64,000 nt of DNA, taken from NCBI GenBank assembly GCA_016858145.1, contig JAEHOE010000210.1, positions 62,001 to 126,000 on the forward strand, read 5' to 3'. This document shows, in pieces, positions 11,940-23,331 of the stretch. The translations under genes and the position numbers were made by a program. Origin of the DNA: Edaphochlamys debaryana. Taxonomy: Eukaryota > Chlorophyta > Chlorophyceae > Chlamydomonadales. Position 1 is the first letter of the stretch. Every line of letters begins with the position of its first letter. Below the pieces are notes generated by a model. The model saw only the letters and a program-made list of their open reading frames with translations, made no database searches and was not told the DNA's origin.

Positions 11940-13086
11940 TCGCCACTTGCGGGTGAAGGAGCTGACATCACGACGAGGCATTGGCTGTGGCGGCCGTCCA
12001 CGCAGGCCCTTGCGACGGGAGGGACCGCCGTTACCAGGCATCAGGCTTCTGCGCTGCCTGTGTGGCGGGTGTAGCTCGTGGGCCGGCAGATCTGCTGGCT
12101 GGTGCCGTGGCTAGATGTAGGGGCACGGGTTAAGAGGAGCCGGACGGAAGGGCTGGGAAGGGGCAGAGGCGTGGGCGCCTAGCGCGAGAGCGGGCTCAGC
12201 TCCTGGCCGGTGGGCCACGGTTAGTGCGTCCTATGGTACCGATAACATGACAGGACGATGGAGGATACCGGGCCCACAAGCCCGAGGTCCGTGGGCTCAG
12301 GTTGGCACGGGAGAGGCTGACGATAAGGGAAAGCAGGGCAGTGGCGCAGGCGTGGATGCGCAGCGGTTGTCGAAACGGGTTTTGGGGCCATCACGCAGAA
12401 CCCATTCTACAGGGGGACGAACTCTGATGATTACAAGAAGCGGTGTTGAGGTCTTGAGGAGGGCTAACACGCGGTTGGGGTGGATTGGTAAGGGGGCCGC
12501 AGGGCCCACGCGGTCGGCTGATTGCTTGGCAAGGCCGCTGTGACATGTTTCGCCCCCAAGTGACTTTGTCCGCCCGTTCCATGTCACATCACGCAGGCCG
12601 GGGGCAGGCATAGGGGGCATTGGGGGAGGGGGTACCAAGTCCGTGGCCCCATCCGGGCTCAGATCGCGCGGGAAGTGCCAGGGTCGGAACCAGCAAACAG
12701 CCATTTCAGCCTGCTCTCGGTTGACTGACCTACAAACAAAGCGCCCTAGCATCACGGTCAGCTAGCAGAAGCCCGCACTGCAGATTCTTGCTGTTGTCGC
12801 GACGACGTCCTCTGCTGGCCTGCCTCTCGCAGTGAAGGGCAGCGGAGATAGACCACCACAAGGTACTTCGGAAGCGGTATCCTATGAGCCTCTTGAATGG
12901 GCTAGCCTGCGGAGGGCGCGAGCGCGTCCTTGCGATTGGCCATTAGCCCGGTGTCGATGCTGTGGGGCTGTTGCGCCTGAGACTCCTGGATGGGCTGCGA
13001 TGGGATGAGGAGAGACCTGAGACTCCATACGAAGCTCATAATTCGTCCCTGCGCAGACCCCACCTTCCGTCGATTCGCTGCCACCC
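11940..13086. other. Inter-copy region and 5' leader of copy B
   Basis: This is the 3' flank of copy A followed by the duplicated 5' flank of copy B. It includes the predicted 5' UTR intron of copy B (12863-13056). The block at 12660-12720 matches 9470-9520 and 9667-9715 upstream of copy A. No independent gene was seen. Confidence 0.6.
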
Positions 13087-15049
13087 ATGGACGCGCTGCC
13101 CCATCCCGCGGACCCTGCACCCGAGCTCGACCCCGTCGCCGCTGTGTGGCAGTCGCCCGAGCTGCTCGGCTGCGTCTCTTCCTTCCTGGAGCCCAGCCAT
13201 GCAGCCTGGAGCCTCATCCACGTCAACAAGGCCGCGGCGGCAGCAGCGTCCAGCGACGGCACGCAGCCGGTCCCCCGCGCCGTGAGCCTCCGCTGGCTGC
13301 TGGGCTCGGGTCAGCTCGCCAGCCCCGAGGGCCTGGCCCACGCCCGGGCCATGTGCTACCGCCTGACGCTGCAGCAGCGGGTGCGCTTCCTGTGCCACTG
13401 TGTGGCGTCCGGCTGCAGCATGGAGAGCCTGCAGGGCGCCGTGGTGGCGGCGGGGCTGTCGCCGCCGCCGCGGGAGGTGCTCTTCGCCGCCGCTGCCGCC
13501 GGGCGCGTGGAGGTGTGCCGCTGGCTGGTGGAGGCCCTGGGCTGCCCGGGCCTGCACCGGCTGTCCTGCCTGTGCCTGCTGAGCGCGGCGGGGGCCAGGG
13601 CGGGGCCGGGGCCGGAGGTGGCTAAGGCGGCGCTGGCGTGGCTCGAGCCCGCTGCCAGGGAGGGCTGGAGCGCGCGTGAGGTGGCTGTTGCGGTGCGAGG
13701 AGACATCCCAGCCGTGCAGAGGCTGATCGACGAACAGGATGGGGACGACGAGTACGCCTACTTCATGGCCTTATCAACGCCGCCGCGCAAAGGCCCTAAC
13801 TTTGCGCGCTTCGACCGCCTGCCCTCGGACTTTGAGCTCCGCCGTATCACCGCACAGCGGGACCTGGAGCAGCCCAGCCCACATCGCCAGCCATGGTCCT
13901 GCCTCGCCACCACCCAGGCGTTCTACCAGGAGCCCCACGCGGCACAGGCCGTCTTTCGGCTCACAGAGATCCCGCCCGAGGAGCTGACGGCCTTTATGCT
14001 GGACACTGCCGCCGAGGCCGGGAACGCGGACGCTGTGCGCTTCCTGCTGAGCCGCGGGCTGCGGCTCCGGTACCGGCCTCCGGGGGTGAAGGCGTTCGCA
14101 GGCCTGTTAGACAGCGATGACGACGATGACTTCTTTGCGGAGTTTGCAGACTTTGGCGACGCGGACGGGCTTGCCCTTGGCAGCAACGTGGAGATCCTGC
14201 AAGCTCTGCACGCGGCGGGCTGCATGGGCGACCCAGCAGCGCGCTTCAAGCAGGGCCTCGAGGCCGGCTGCCTGCCCGTGGTGTCGTGGCTGGCGGAGAC
14301 CTTTGGCGCAGAGGCGCTGGGGGCAAACATCCTTTCCTACCGCACAGCGGCCCGCTCGGGCAGCGTCGCCCTGCTGCAGGCGCTGCCCGGCCTTCTGGGC
14401 CCGGCGGTACACGGGCCGTACCATGGAGCCTTAGGCGATGCGGCTAGCTCCGGCTGCGAGCAGGCCGTGGACTGGATAGCTTCACAGAACCCGTCAAACT
14501 GGGTACGTGGGTTAGTTGGGGGTGCGCGCATGCGGTGGGGTATCAGCCGGCAGCCGGGGATCAAGGGCTATGCCGTGAGGGCCCGACCCACATTGCCTTC
14601 ATGCACTCTTGGGCATCTGACGGTTACACAGCGCTATGGCGGCAAACCGCCGCAAACAGAACCTGCTCCACGTGACCCACATAACCCACATGCGCCCTTG
14701 CGGAATTCCCTGCCCACAGGACATCTCATTCTTGTCCGCCACGCACAACAGCGACCTGAGCATGATGCAGCGCCTCCGCAAGCTGGGCTGCCGCTGGGGC
14801 CGCCAAGACCCCAAGCACCTGGCTGAGGCAGCCAGCCGCGTCCCGGCCTCCGCCTCCGCCCTGTCGTGGGCGATGGAGCCGGGAGTGCCGGCCAGCTGGG
14901 AAGCTGCGGCAGCGGAGGCGAGGGCCGAGGCGAAGGCGCAGGCTGAGGCGGAGGCGAGGGCTGAGGCGGAGAGGGCCAGGCGGCGCAGGCCGCTGGAGGC
15001 AGCCGGTGTGAGCGGGGAGGCGGCACGCAACCAGCGGAGGCGCGCCTGA
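13087..15049 (+). CDS. Ankyrin-type repeat protein, copy B (intact)
   Basis: Exon 1 is 13087-14502 and exon 2 is 14720-15049, joined in phase 0, giving 581 residues. The ATG at 13087 is favoured because it follows the 5' UTR intron acceptor by about 30 bases. An N-terminal F-box-like helix (SPELLGCVSSFLEPSHA) is followed by degenerate ankyrin repeats: EVLFAAAAAGRVEVCRWL, REVAVAVRGDIPAVQRLI, AAEAGNADAVRFLLSRG, VEILQALHAAGC and ARSGSVALLQALPGLLG. After the intron come NSDLSMMQRLRKLGCRWG and a long Ala/Glu/Arg helix (AEARAEAKAQAEAEARAEAE). An acidic insert (DSDDDDD) splits the repeats. The exon 2 acceptor in use lies about 90 bases downstream of the site corresponding to copy A. Proteins of this style form large families in Volvocales; the partners of this one are unknown. 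Confidence 0.82.
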
Positions 15050-16458
15050 GGCCGCCGCTTGGGGGGGGGGGGCTGGCTATGGCGGCCGTCATGCTGGGTG
15101 AAGGGGCTCGAGGGGCTGACATAACGAGGCATTGGCTGATGCGGCCGCCCACGCAGGCCCTTGCGGCGGGAGGGGCACTCAGACATTACAAAGCATTACA
15201 GGTAGGCTTGGGCGCGGCGTGTGTGGCAGATCTGCTGGTGCCCTGGCTAGCTGTGGAGGCAGGGGTTAAGAGGAGCCGGACGTAAGGGCTGAGAAGGGAC
15301 AGCAGTGTGAGCGCCTGGCCTGTACACATAACCTGCATGGACCGGTGTGGATTGACGGGCCGCTAAGGCCATGGTCGGACTATCAACCCTGATGCTGGCG
15401 GGGCCGAGGAAGTGGAGCAGCGGTGCACGCGTGGATGCGTAGGGATTGTCGTATGGAAGCATTGCTGGTGGAGGCTTGGGGAGTATGGGTGAAGGGTAGC
15501 AAAGTATGGTTGCGTTTCGAGCCCTCAAGATGCGGTGGCGGTGGACTGGGGGAGGCTTGTAGAGACCTCCCAAGCCACATGCCCAGCAGCCAGAGTTCCG
15601 CCTGGGGCGACCTGCTGGCAACTCGTCGTCTGCGCTCGCTACAATCTCGACCCCCGCCCCTTCTCTGAGGGGACCCAGCCAGGCAACCTGCCAGCCTAGG
15701 ATTAAGGCGGCACCAATCCACCTTGTAATGACCCCTGCACGCTGCCTAGCTTGACCCCCGCTCAACCCCAGCTACCCCGGACCAACTCGCCTTTGCGGGG
15801 GCTGACTAGCCAACAGCACCCTATGCACTTCACTTCTACCTGTAGAACTGTACTACAGAGATTAGTAATGGAACGCCCGCAACATGAAACATGTAAGGAA
15901 TGCTAGGACTCCACCACAACTCCCTCTGACCCTGCATGCCATTCAAACGCGTGATGACCCGGCCAACGCCAAAGTGTTTATATCTAGCAGCATTGGAATT
16001 GATTGCTGTCCTTGTGCGCACGGCAACATGGGGTGGACTGCTGTCCAGCACGCACTGCATGAGAGTAACGCCCTTTACTTGACCCAGAGATCTAGGCAGA
16101 CAGCAGCAGTATGCTCTGCGGTCTGCCCTGTGCACTTACGAAAGGTCAAGGATCAAGGATCAAGTCGAAAGGTCAAGGATCAAGGATCAAGTCAAGGGCC
16201 AGACTAGCCATGAAGAGGCCTACGCCCTACGAGGCCGAGGGGGCTGCCGCTGTACAACACTACTTTAGTGAGACCGAGCCAAAGGTGCAGGGCAGCGTGC
16301 TGCTGCGTGCACCGTGCCGTGCCACATGTCAGTGGGAGGTAGGGCCACCCGACTTCCCGAGCCCCACTGCCAGGTCCCATGGGACCTGCCAGGTGCCCGG
16401 CACGGACCTGGTCGCGCGCACGCTTGCTTGGCGACACTGGTCCTCGGTCGTCAGGCCA
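15050..16458. other. Intergenic region with homopolymer and short repeats
   Basis: A run of 12 G lies at 15061-15072. Sequence to about 15700 resembles the 3' flank of copy A. A tandem of a roughly 26-base unit (AAAGGTCAAGGATCAAGGAT...) lies at 16141-16193. The rest, including the region just past the stop of the minus-strand gene that ends at 16459, shows no gene. Confidence 0.55.
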
Positions 16459-19400
16459 TTAGTTAACTTGGAAGCATGTGCGCCTTACGAGGGTATTAAT
16501 CCCCTTGGAGCCACATCCGCCGCGGAAGGGGTTCTTCCTGAGCACACACGCGCCGGCGCTGAATTCGCCCTGATCCAAGTACACATAGAACTTGCATGCA
16601 GAGATCTGATATGCATGGGGGCAGGGGCAGGGGCAGGGAAAGGAGGGGCACGTGAAGGCGGGGAGCAGGGCACCCAAGGTGCATGCGGAGGGACTGTTGC
16701 TCCACATGGGATGGGGACAAGACCGTGCGTGCTGCACATAACGCGGGGCCTAGCGGGGGTCGTGGCTGGTTGGGTCCATCCTTGTCCCTTTGTCCCCACA
16801 GGAAGGGAGAGCCCCACGCCGAACGCCCCCGGCCCCCACATACAAGACGGCTCGCCTGCCACATTGAGCCCTGCTGCTAGGTCCCCAGCACACACCTGGT
16901 CACACGCAGTGCGGCACTCATCCTCGCTGATGTTCGAGATTTTGCTGCATGCGCCGCCGTCGTAGTGCTCACCATTGACGTCGTAGTTTTTTGGGAGGCA
17001 GTAGTAGTTGTCTGGGGATGGTTGGCGGTTAGCGGTTAGCAGTTGGAGATTTGCACCGCCGGCCGCCTTGTCCACGCACAGGAGCTCCCAGGCTTGCGCG
17101 TAGGCACGAAGGCACCCCCCGCCTGCTCACTGTCGGTTCCGCGGTCCAGGGCCCAGCAGGTCTGGTCCACGGCAGGCTCTGCGCCGTCGATGCCCCGGTT
17201 GTTGGAGCCGCCGCCGGTGACGGGAAAGCGCTTGAGGCGGCACTGCCAGAATTGCTTGTCATAAGGTTCATCACTGTCCAGCCGTACGGAGAAGACGCAG
17301 CTGAGGGTGGATGGCAAATAGGAAAGCATCAAGATACTGGTCAGTGTGCGGCGGCGGGCGGCATCTTTGGGCCGCTAGAAAGAGAGCGGAGTGGCATTAG
17401 CCGTGTAGCAGCTACAACGAGGGGCTGTGGCAGGGTGCCCTGCCTGGCCCCGTCGTCAGCTCGTCACCTGGATAGGTGTATCCGTCTCCGGGCACCACTC
17501 ACCTGCTGTCTCGTTGGCACAGTTGCTGGCAGCCCTCGCGGGTTTGGTCCGAGAAAGAGCCGACCTCCTCGCCGTACATGTCCGTGTCAACCGGAAAGCA
17601 GTTGGCCACCCGCGGCCGCCCTGCATGCAGGAATACGCGGCAGCGCAGTTGCGCGAGGCATGCACAGCACGAGTCATGACGAGGCAGAGTCAGGAGCAAC
17701 GCGAGGTGCATGGCAGTGGTCTTGCTCTGGAGCTTCTAAGCTTCGAGCTCCCGTCGGCTGCACCGTACACCCTCGCTCCTCACCTGTGCACCCGCCGCAG
17801 GACTGAGGGCACACCACGTCGGATATCGAGCGCCCCTGGTAGCACCCGCCGCAACTACTGCCCCCAGAAGCCTAGGAGCTGCATTGCCGCGTCTCGTCTC
17901 GACACAGCCCGCCCGTGACGGCCAAGGGCATCAGGCCAGGGACAGGTCCAGCCGCTGCCCCACCCTCAATCCCGCCGTCCCCACTGATGGCCAGCCCTCA
18001 GCCCTACCGGGTTACTCCCTAGCGCGCACCTGTGCGCACGTACAGGCATAAGCTTGAGTCCGGGTGACTGTGCTGGGGGTACACGCTGTGCTTGATCCAG
18101 CCCTGCGAGTTGAAGCCGCGGCAGTTGGAGTCGGCGTCGCATTGGGCCGCGACAACTGTAGGGGGCAGGGGGGCGGGCAGGGTAATGAGGCGGGGTATAT
18201 ATATACGCCTGCGCCTGAGGAGTGTGAACACCGGGACACCGTTAGGGGCCTCGCGGGCTGCCGGCTCGCAGCCCATGTCACCCACCTGCGAGGTCGCTGC
18301 CAGATTTGACGATGTCGTCACCATAGTGGTCCGTCCCTCGGTACCAGATGTAGCCAGGCATGTCGCGACAGCCTACAGGGTGTGTCCATGTGGGTGAGCA
18401 GCGACTGAGCACGACAGGGCTTGGCGTTTATCCCGCTCACAGTCGTGATCTTGCTCCAGGTGCTCTCACAACACGCCAAGCCACCTGGGCTGTCGCTCAC
18501 CGTCAGGCGGCGGGGGCGGTGGGCTTGGAGGCGGTGGGCTCGGTGGCGGTGGGCTCGGTGGCGGTGGGCTCGGTGGCGGTGGGCTCGGTGGTGGCGGGCG
18601 CGGTGGTGGGGGGCTTGGCGGTGGGGGCCTAGGTGGTGGCGGGCGCGGTGGTGGGGGGCTTGGCGGTGGGGGCCTAGGTGGTGGTGGAGGCGGGGGTCTG
18701 GGCGGCGGCGGCCGGGGTGGAGGCGGGGGGCTCGGTGGTGGGGGGCGTGGTGGTGGGGGGCTCGGTGGCGGGGGCTTTGGTGGTGGGGGCTTTGGCGGCG
18801 GGGGGGAAGGGCTCGGGGGAGGTGGGCTTGGCGGAGGGTGAGGCGGCAGCGGGGAGGGCGGCATTGGCGGAGGAGGCGGTGTTGGGGGCCGCGGCTTTGG
18901 GGGTGGGCTTGGGGGAAGCGGTGAGGGAGGTGGCGGGCTTGGGGGGGGTGGCGGCGGCGGGCTGGGAGGTGGCGGAGGGGGTCGCGGGGGCGGAGGTCTG
19001 GGCGGAGGGCTTGGAGAGGGGGGAAGCTCCGGCGCGTCCGGGGGCGGTCGACGGCTCATAACGATCAGCTTTAGCGATCGCCCTGGCCGTTGGGACGAGC
19101 TGCACCGGCAAAGGGCGGGGTGCGGGGGCTTGAGTTCAGGGAGCTCGAGGTTTGTGGGTGGGTGGGTGGGCGGGTGGGGGAGGCGGGGCGGGGCGAAGAA
19201 GCAGGAGCTGCAGGCGGGAGAGCAAAGAGGTCCCTTCTCAGCGCGGCGCCGCACCCAACTAGCAGAGGGGAACTCGCAAACTCCGTGCATTTTCGACTCC
19301 ACACGGTTTCACCAGCCCTGACCTCACCACTAACGCTTGCAAGCCTCGCTTGCCCTGCAAACCCTGCCGCTTCTGTGCGACGTTACCCCTCCTCTCACTA

Positions 19401-19583
19401 CGCCAGATCGCTGCTTTGCGGCGTACCCCTTGCTGCAAACAAGAGGGTCGCGCACGCGATGGGCATCGGCGCGGGGCCGGGGTCCGCCCACCTGGCAGTC
19501 CGCACGCCGGCAGGCGCGCCCAGAGCGGCTACGAGTAGCAGGAGAGCAAGAGTCCGCGAGGGCAGCGCACGCGCTGAAGCCAT
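16459..19583 (-). CDS. Secreted Pro-rich/Cys-rich (PAN-like) protein, left copy, with a ruined ShKT exon
   Basis: This is the inverted paralogue of 32022-35177. Exon 1 (19492-19583) encodes a signal peptide (MASARALPSRTLALLLLVAA, cleavage near GVRTA). Exon 2 (18501-19099) encodes a long PPSPPPP tract, typical of hydroxyproline-rich cell-wall proteins. Exons 3 (18286-18372) and 4 (18030-18155) encode a Cys-rich PAN-like module (CRDMPGYIWYRG, then CDADSNCRGFNSQGW). Later exons encode ANCFPVDTDMYGEE, CVFSVRLDSDEP, QFWQCRLKRFPVTGGG and, near the C-terminus, ACKFYVYLDQGEFSAG with RRTCFQVN and the stop at 16459. The exon matching right-copy exon 5 has TAG (17872-17874 on +) in place of the Trp TGG, and its acceptor AG is lost. 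It is flanked by phase-1 introns, so skipping it keeps frame. The gene could therefore encode a protein without the ShKT module, or it may be decaying. Confidence 0.78.
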
Positions 19584-20317
19584 GCGTGACCGCGGGCCTG
19601 TGCACAACAACAGGCCCGAACTCCGAAGTCGACCAGGTCAAGGAGATACCGAGTTGCACACTTGTGTCAACACATTAGCTTCATATTGGAAGGCTTGACG
19701 GCGTAAAAACTGAGAACTGAGGGCAACACGAACAGGCTAGCTGGGCAAACGACGCGCGCCGGCGCCACAGCGTTCCCTACGCTTCACACGTGCTAAGGAA
19801 TGGCTTGCGTAGCTTGAATAAAGAAACGTTCAAACGCTTATGATGCTGTGCGAGAGTGAGCGGCGAGTGAGCGTCCGACATTGTCAGAGTACGCTCAGTT
19901 TATGGAGTGGAGTTTATATGGAGTATCATGAGTACTCAAACAGCGGCAACTGAGGACATGCGCAGATGCGGGCCTCCCCCGGGCCTGGCCCATGCGGAGG
20001 CCCGCGGTGCCTGTAACCCAGGCCCGGGCTGCGCTTGTGCTCAAACACGCTAAGTAAGGCGCTGGCAGTCCAAATAGCCACGGCTATCAGAAGGCATGCC
20101 ACACGGTCGTGCCTTCATGAAGGACACGCGCCCCTCCCCGTGGTCCCCGAACGCTCGTCCCTTGCGCGGTCCGCCCAAACCTGCCTCAGTGTGTCGGTGG
20201 CTGCTGGCTTACAAAGTACGCATGTCCGGACACTGACCGGAGTCCTCCCTACCCACTGAGGCCACGAGGTACCTCAATATTATTCTCTCAGCCGTACTGG
20301 CCTTCAAAGGCCCGCCC
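19584..20317. other. Upstream region of the left Pro-rich gene
   Basis: This is the presumed promoter side of the minus-strand gene starting at 19583. It is less GC-rich than its surroundings around 19690-19960. No coding feature is supported; the open frame at 20035-20259 has no recognisable domain. Confidence 0.5.
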
Positions 20318-20433
20318 AACCCCACCACCCCGGTCGGTCTTGGGCATGCGCAGGCGCTGCCTTGGTTTCCGCACTCGGCGGGCCCCGCCCCCGTCGTGCT
20401 GGACCGGTGCTCATCAGAGGGTATTGGTAATAT
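20318..20433 (+). repeat. Isolated partial unit of the 201-bp repeat, + orientation
   Basis: From about 20345 to 20424 the sequence matches the array unit (GGCGCTGCCTTGG, TCCGCACTCGGCGGGCCCCG, GGTGCTCATCAGAGGGT) and then departs into GTATTGGTAATATAAATAGC. It lies next to the tRNA in the opposite orientation to the tRNA's own flank, so a short palindromic arrangement surrounds the tRNA. Confidence 0.8.
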
Positions 20434-20507
20434 AAATAGCAGGCTCTCTGCTTGAGGATGGGGGATTGATACGGGGACAGGCCCGCCCGCCGCCGCGGGC
20501 CCAATGC

Positions 20508-20511
20508 AAAA
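20508..20511 (-). terminator. RNA polymerase III TTTT terminator of the tRNA
   Basis: Four T residues on the minus strand begin 4 nt after the discriminator base, the expected place and minimum length for a Pol III terminator. Confidence 0.7.
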
Positions 20512-20514
20512 TCA

Positions 20515-20617
20515 CGATCGTACAAGGGGTCGAACCTTGGACCTGAGCCTGATACCAGCTGGACCTGCGTGGGCCTAGTCTAGGAAAGCTCCGCTCTATC
20601 CACTGAGCTATACGACC
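20515..20617 (-). tRNA. trnR-CCU: tRNA-Arg(CCU) with a 30-nt intron
   Basis: Read on the minus strand, the acceptor stem GGTCGTA pairs with TACGATC (one G-U). The D stem is GCTC/GAGC with an 8-nt loop. The anticodon stem GAGCT pairs with GGCTC, and the loop is TTCCTA+A with anticodon CCT. The variable loop is AGGTC, and the T stem CAAGG/CCTTG carries the loop TTCGACC. The discriminator is G. A 30-nt intron (20551-20580) sits after position 37, the canonical site for nuclear tRNA introns. Box A is TAGCTCAGTGG and box B is GGTTCGACCCC. The mature length is 73 nt before CCA. The sequence immediately upstream is the same as the 201-bp array unit. Confidence 0.92.
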
Positions 20618-21125
20618 GAAACGGTTTGGGATGCCAGTAAAGGGCTTGCAACACCGGCACCCTCTGATGAGCACCGGTCCAGCACGACGGGGGCGGGGCC
20701 CGCCGAGTGCGGAGGCCAAGGCAGCGCCGGCCCAAGCCCCCAGACGCCGCGGACTGGTGGGGCCGGGCTTGAGAGGCCTGTGCCATGAAGGGGGGTGCTG
20801 GGCGGTGCGATGGCTTGGCAGGGGCGCGTGTTCGGGAGGGGGGTGCTGGGGTAGTTGGGGTGCGTGGGGCGGATAACCCTGGCCGCGTGGCAGGGCAAAG
20901 TCTCGCGTAAAGCCGCCGCTAGCTGCGTTGGTCGGTCTGTGGCTGTGGAGGCCATGGAGGGTGGGCGGTTTGGAAGGGCCACTAGCTGAGTGCGCGGCGT
21001 CCCCGTGGAGTGACGGAGGGCCGACGGGGGTCAAGGATATTGCAATGGTGGCGAGGCAGGTGGTGGTAGCTAGGCGTTCAGAGCGCAGCGTGTAGGCGTG
21101 GGAGCTTGTGGGGGTGATGGACGGG
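20618..21125 (-). repeat. Left arm of an inverted repeat (tRNA 5' flank)
   Basis: Read on the minus strand, this arm matches 22995-23492 on the plus strand almost base for base. Landmarks include GACCCCCGTCGGCCCTCCGT, CACTCGGCGGGCCCCG and CATCAGAGGGTGCCGG. About 24 bases near 21075-21090 (a segment containing GCTCTGAACGCC) are present in this arm only. The arm runs up to the intact tRNA; the opposite arm runs into the tandem array. Confidence 0.85.
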
Positions 21126-22994
21126 CGGCGCAGGCGTGCCGACAACGACAGCCCACTCATCACCTGCAGCGGGCAGTATCACGTGTACGGCATGCAGTCC
21201 ACAGCCCCGGGGCCCGTCAAGCCCCCGACCTCAAGGGAACTGGTGGCTGGAGCAGCCGGCAGCATCCCACCTTGAACGACGTTGAGCGGGTGCGTCTCGT
21301 GCATTACCGCTCTAGTCCCTGCGAAAGCAGTCCCAGCCTGCCAGGCTGAGTCCAAGGCTGATCCGGCCCCGGCTCACCCAACGAAGCACCAACCTACGGT
21401 ACCTTTACCCTAAAAGCCCTCCAAGCGACGATGGAACTAGTTATAAGGGAGTTCGGGGGCCAAGCAAGGGTCTGGACGCGGAGGGTTAGGTGGCGGTAGG
21501 GGCGGGGCGGGAGGTCGGGGCGGGAGGTGTGATGAAGTGGGTGAGCAGGCGGAAGCGGCTTACCCGGTAACCCAGGCGCACAGCACGGCACGGCCCAACG
21601 TGTTTGATGGCGCGTACCTCGGGTACCGGCAGTTTGCTTGTCGATCGACGGAAGAGGCAGGGGGTTAAAGGAGAGTCGACCGCGCGGAACGAGCGAGGCC
21701 ACATCCGGTAGGAGCAAGGCGCTCGCACGCTGAAAGCTAGGGCCACTCAACCGAGCTTTCAATCGTTGCAGATCGAAGGAACGACAAGTGCCTGCAGTCC
21801 AGGGGTGGCGGCCGTGCGGGGGTGGATGGCGCCGCGGCGGCCGGGGGGGGGGGTAGGGGGATAGGGACGACAAGGGTGGCTGCCCGAAGGCAGGAGAAGG
21901 GCTGAGCCCCGTGGTTACCCCAGGGGGCTCAATGTTTGAGTCTGGCTCCGGGGAGCCCTCAACCCTCTCCACCACCAGCCCGCACCACAGCACTCGGGCT
22001 CGCAACCGGCCATCAATCCGTAATCCTGTTAATCCTGGGGTAATCCAGGTCCTCGCACCCCATGCCACAAAAGATTCCCTTCTGACCCACCCGTGCCGCA
22101 CGGCGTACGGCAGCACTACACATGCATGAAACGTAAGGCAACCACTTGATGCCGCCTGTCGAAACACGAAGTCGAGCAGGGGGTGACCCTGGGTCAACGG
22201 ACCTTGCCGAGTTAATCTGTGCGGCCCCAGAGGCCGCCGAAATCCGTGCAGCGGGTTCCTAGCCGAGCACAAGGCCCACAGCCGTGGGGCTGGGCCGAAT
22301 GGAGCACGCGGGGTGGGACCCCTCGGTGCATGCACCGGGGGCGCTTTTGCATTATCGAACTGCACTCCACGTGGGCTCTTACCTCCAATCCACTCCACTC
22401 CACGAGGCCTGTCCGACTCTGGCCCTAGCGGAGCGTGCGGGTTGGGTCAACACCTGTAACATCTGTCTGTCTGTCAATCCTCCACTGTAGCTCGCAGTGC
22501 TTCTGATTCGATGCGTGACCAGGTGGCGGTTTGTCACACAACAGGAGGCAGTAGGAATGCCCCCCCACGGGTTCCGCAAGGGGTGACAACTCGTGGCATG
22601 CCGACATGGCGGGTCAAGCCCAAGCCACCAGGCCGCGAAGGTACCATCCCTCTCGGAAGCGTCGGAAGCGACGGGGCGCATTGATGCCAGCGTGCGGGTG
22701 TAAGGTCTGGCTGGTGCAGAGGGGAAGGTGGGTACGGCGATGGGAGAGGGAAGGCGGTGCCGCCGCCGCCGCCGCCACACATCGGTGGAGCTCAGCCACG
22801 CACCTGCATGTATGCAGCTGCGCGACCGCGGCACCCCCGAGCTGGCGACCACTCCACTTCTCTACTGGTTCCACGCAAAGATGAGCTTGGAAGACCATTG
22901 CGCATGGCTCCGTGCGCGTCGTCCTGTTGGTGACACGACGGTGTCGCCTGAGGCCGCCTGAGGCAGGTGAGAGGGCTATCGTGGCCTGCATGCA
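21126..22994. other. Spacer between inverted-repeat arms, no recognised gene
   Basis: The spacer is 1.87 kb. A 334-residue open frame runs on the minus strand (21394-22398), but it lacks recognisable domains and is rich in Pro and Arg. It overlaps open frames in other phases and shows no typical intron structure. A G-run with interruptions lies near 21841-21860. Restrained call: unidentified. Confidence 0.4.
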
Positions 22995-23331
22995 TGCCCC
23001 GCCCATCACGCTAAACTCTCACCCCCACAAGCTCCCACGCCTACCACCACCTGCCTCGCCACCATTGCAATATCCTTGACCCCCGTCGGCCCTCCGTCAC
23101 TCCACGGGGACGCCGCGCACTCAGCTTGTGGCCCTTCCAAACCGCCCACCCTCCATGGCCTCCACAGCCACAGACCGACCAACGCAGCTAGCGGCGGCTT
23201 TACGCGAGACTTTGCCCTGCCACGCGGCCAGGGTTATCCGCCCCACGCACCCCAACTACCCCAGCACCCCCCTCCCGAACACGCGCCCCTGCCAAGCCAT
23301 CGCACCGCCCAGCACCCCCCTTCATGGCACA
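22995..23331 (+). repeat. Right arm of the inverted repeat, single-copy flank
   Basis: This is the plus-strand counterpart of 20780-21125. It leads directly into the first array unit at GGCCTCTC (23332). A short segment, GCTAAACTCTCA near 23010, is found only in this arm. Confidence 0.85.

Larger units (their letters stand above)
9240..15700 (+). repeat. Direct tandem duplication, about 3 kb per copy, carrying the ankyrin-type gene pair
   Basis: Copy A (about 9240 to 12200) and copy B (about 12400 to 15270) align over 5' flank, 5' UTR intron, coding exons and 3' flank, with an offset near 3015 bases. Shared landmarks include GACCACCACAAGGTACTTCG before each gene, the block GGCTCAGATCGCGCGGG (9470 and 12657; a related block at 9667) and GGGTTAAGAGGAGCCGGACG after each gene (12130 and 15262). 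Similarity resumes downstream (12340 against 15425, GCGTGGATGCG), suggesting remains of a further copy to about 15700. The copies have diverged at many sites, so the event is not recent. Confidence 0.85.

Noticed and set aside
21394..22398. 334-residue minus-strand open frame in the inverted-repeat spacer
   Set aside because: No recognisable domain, extreme Pro/Arg content, and overlapping open frames in other phases; insufficient to call a gene.
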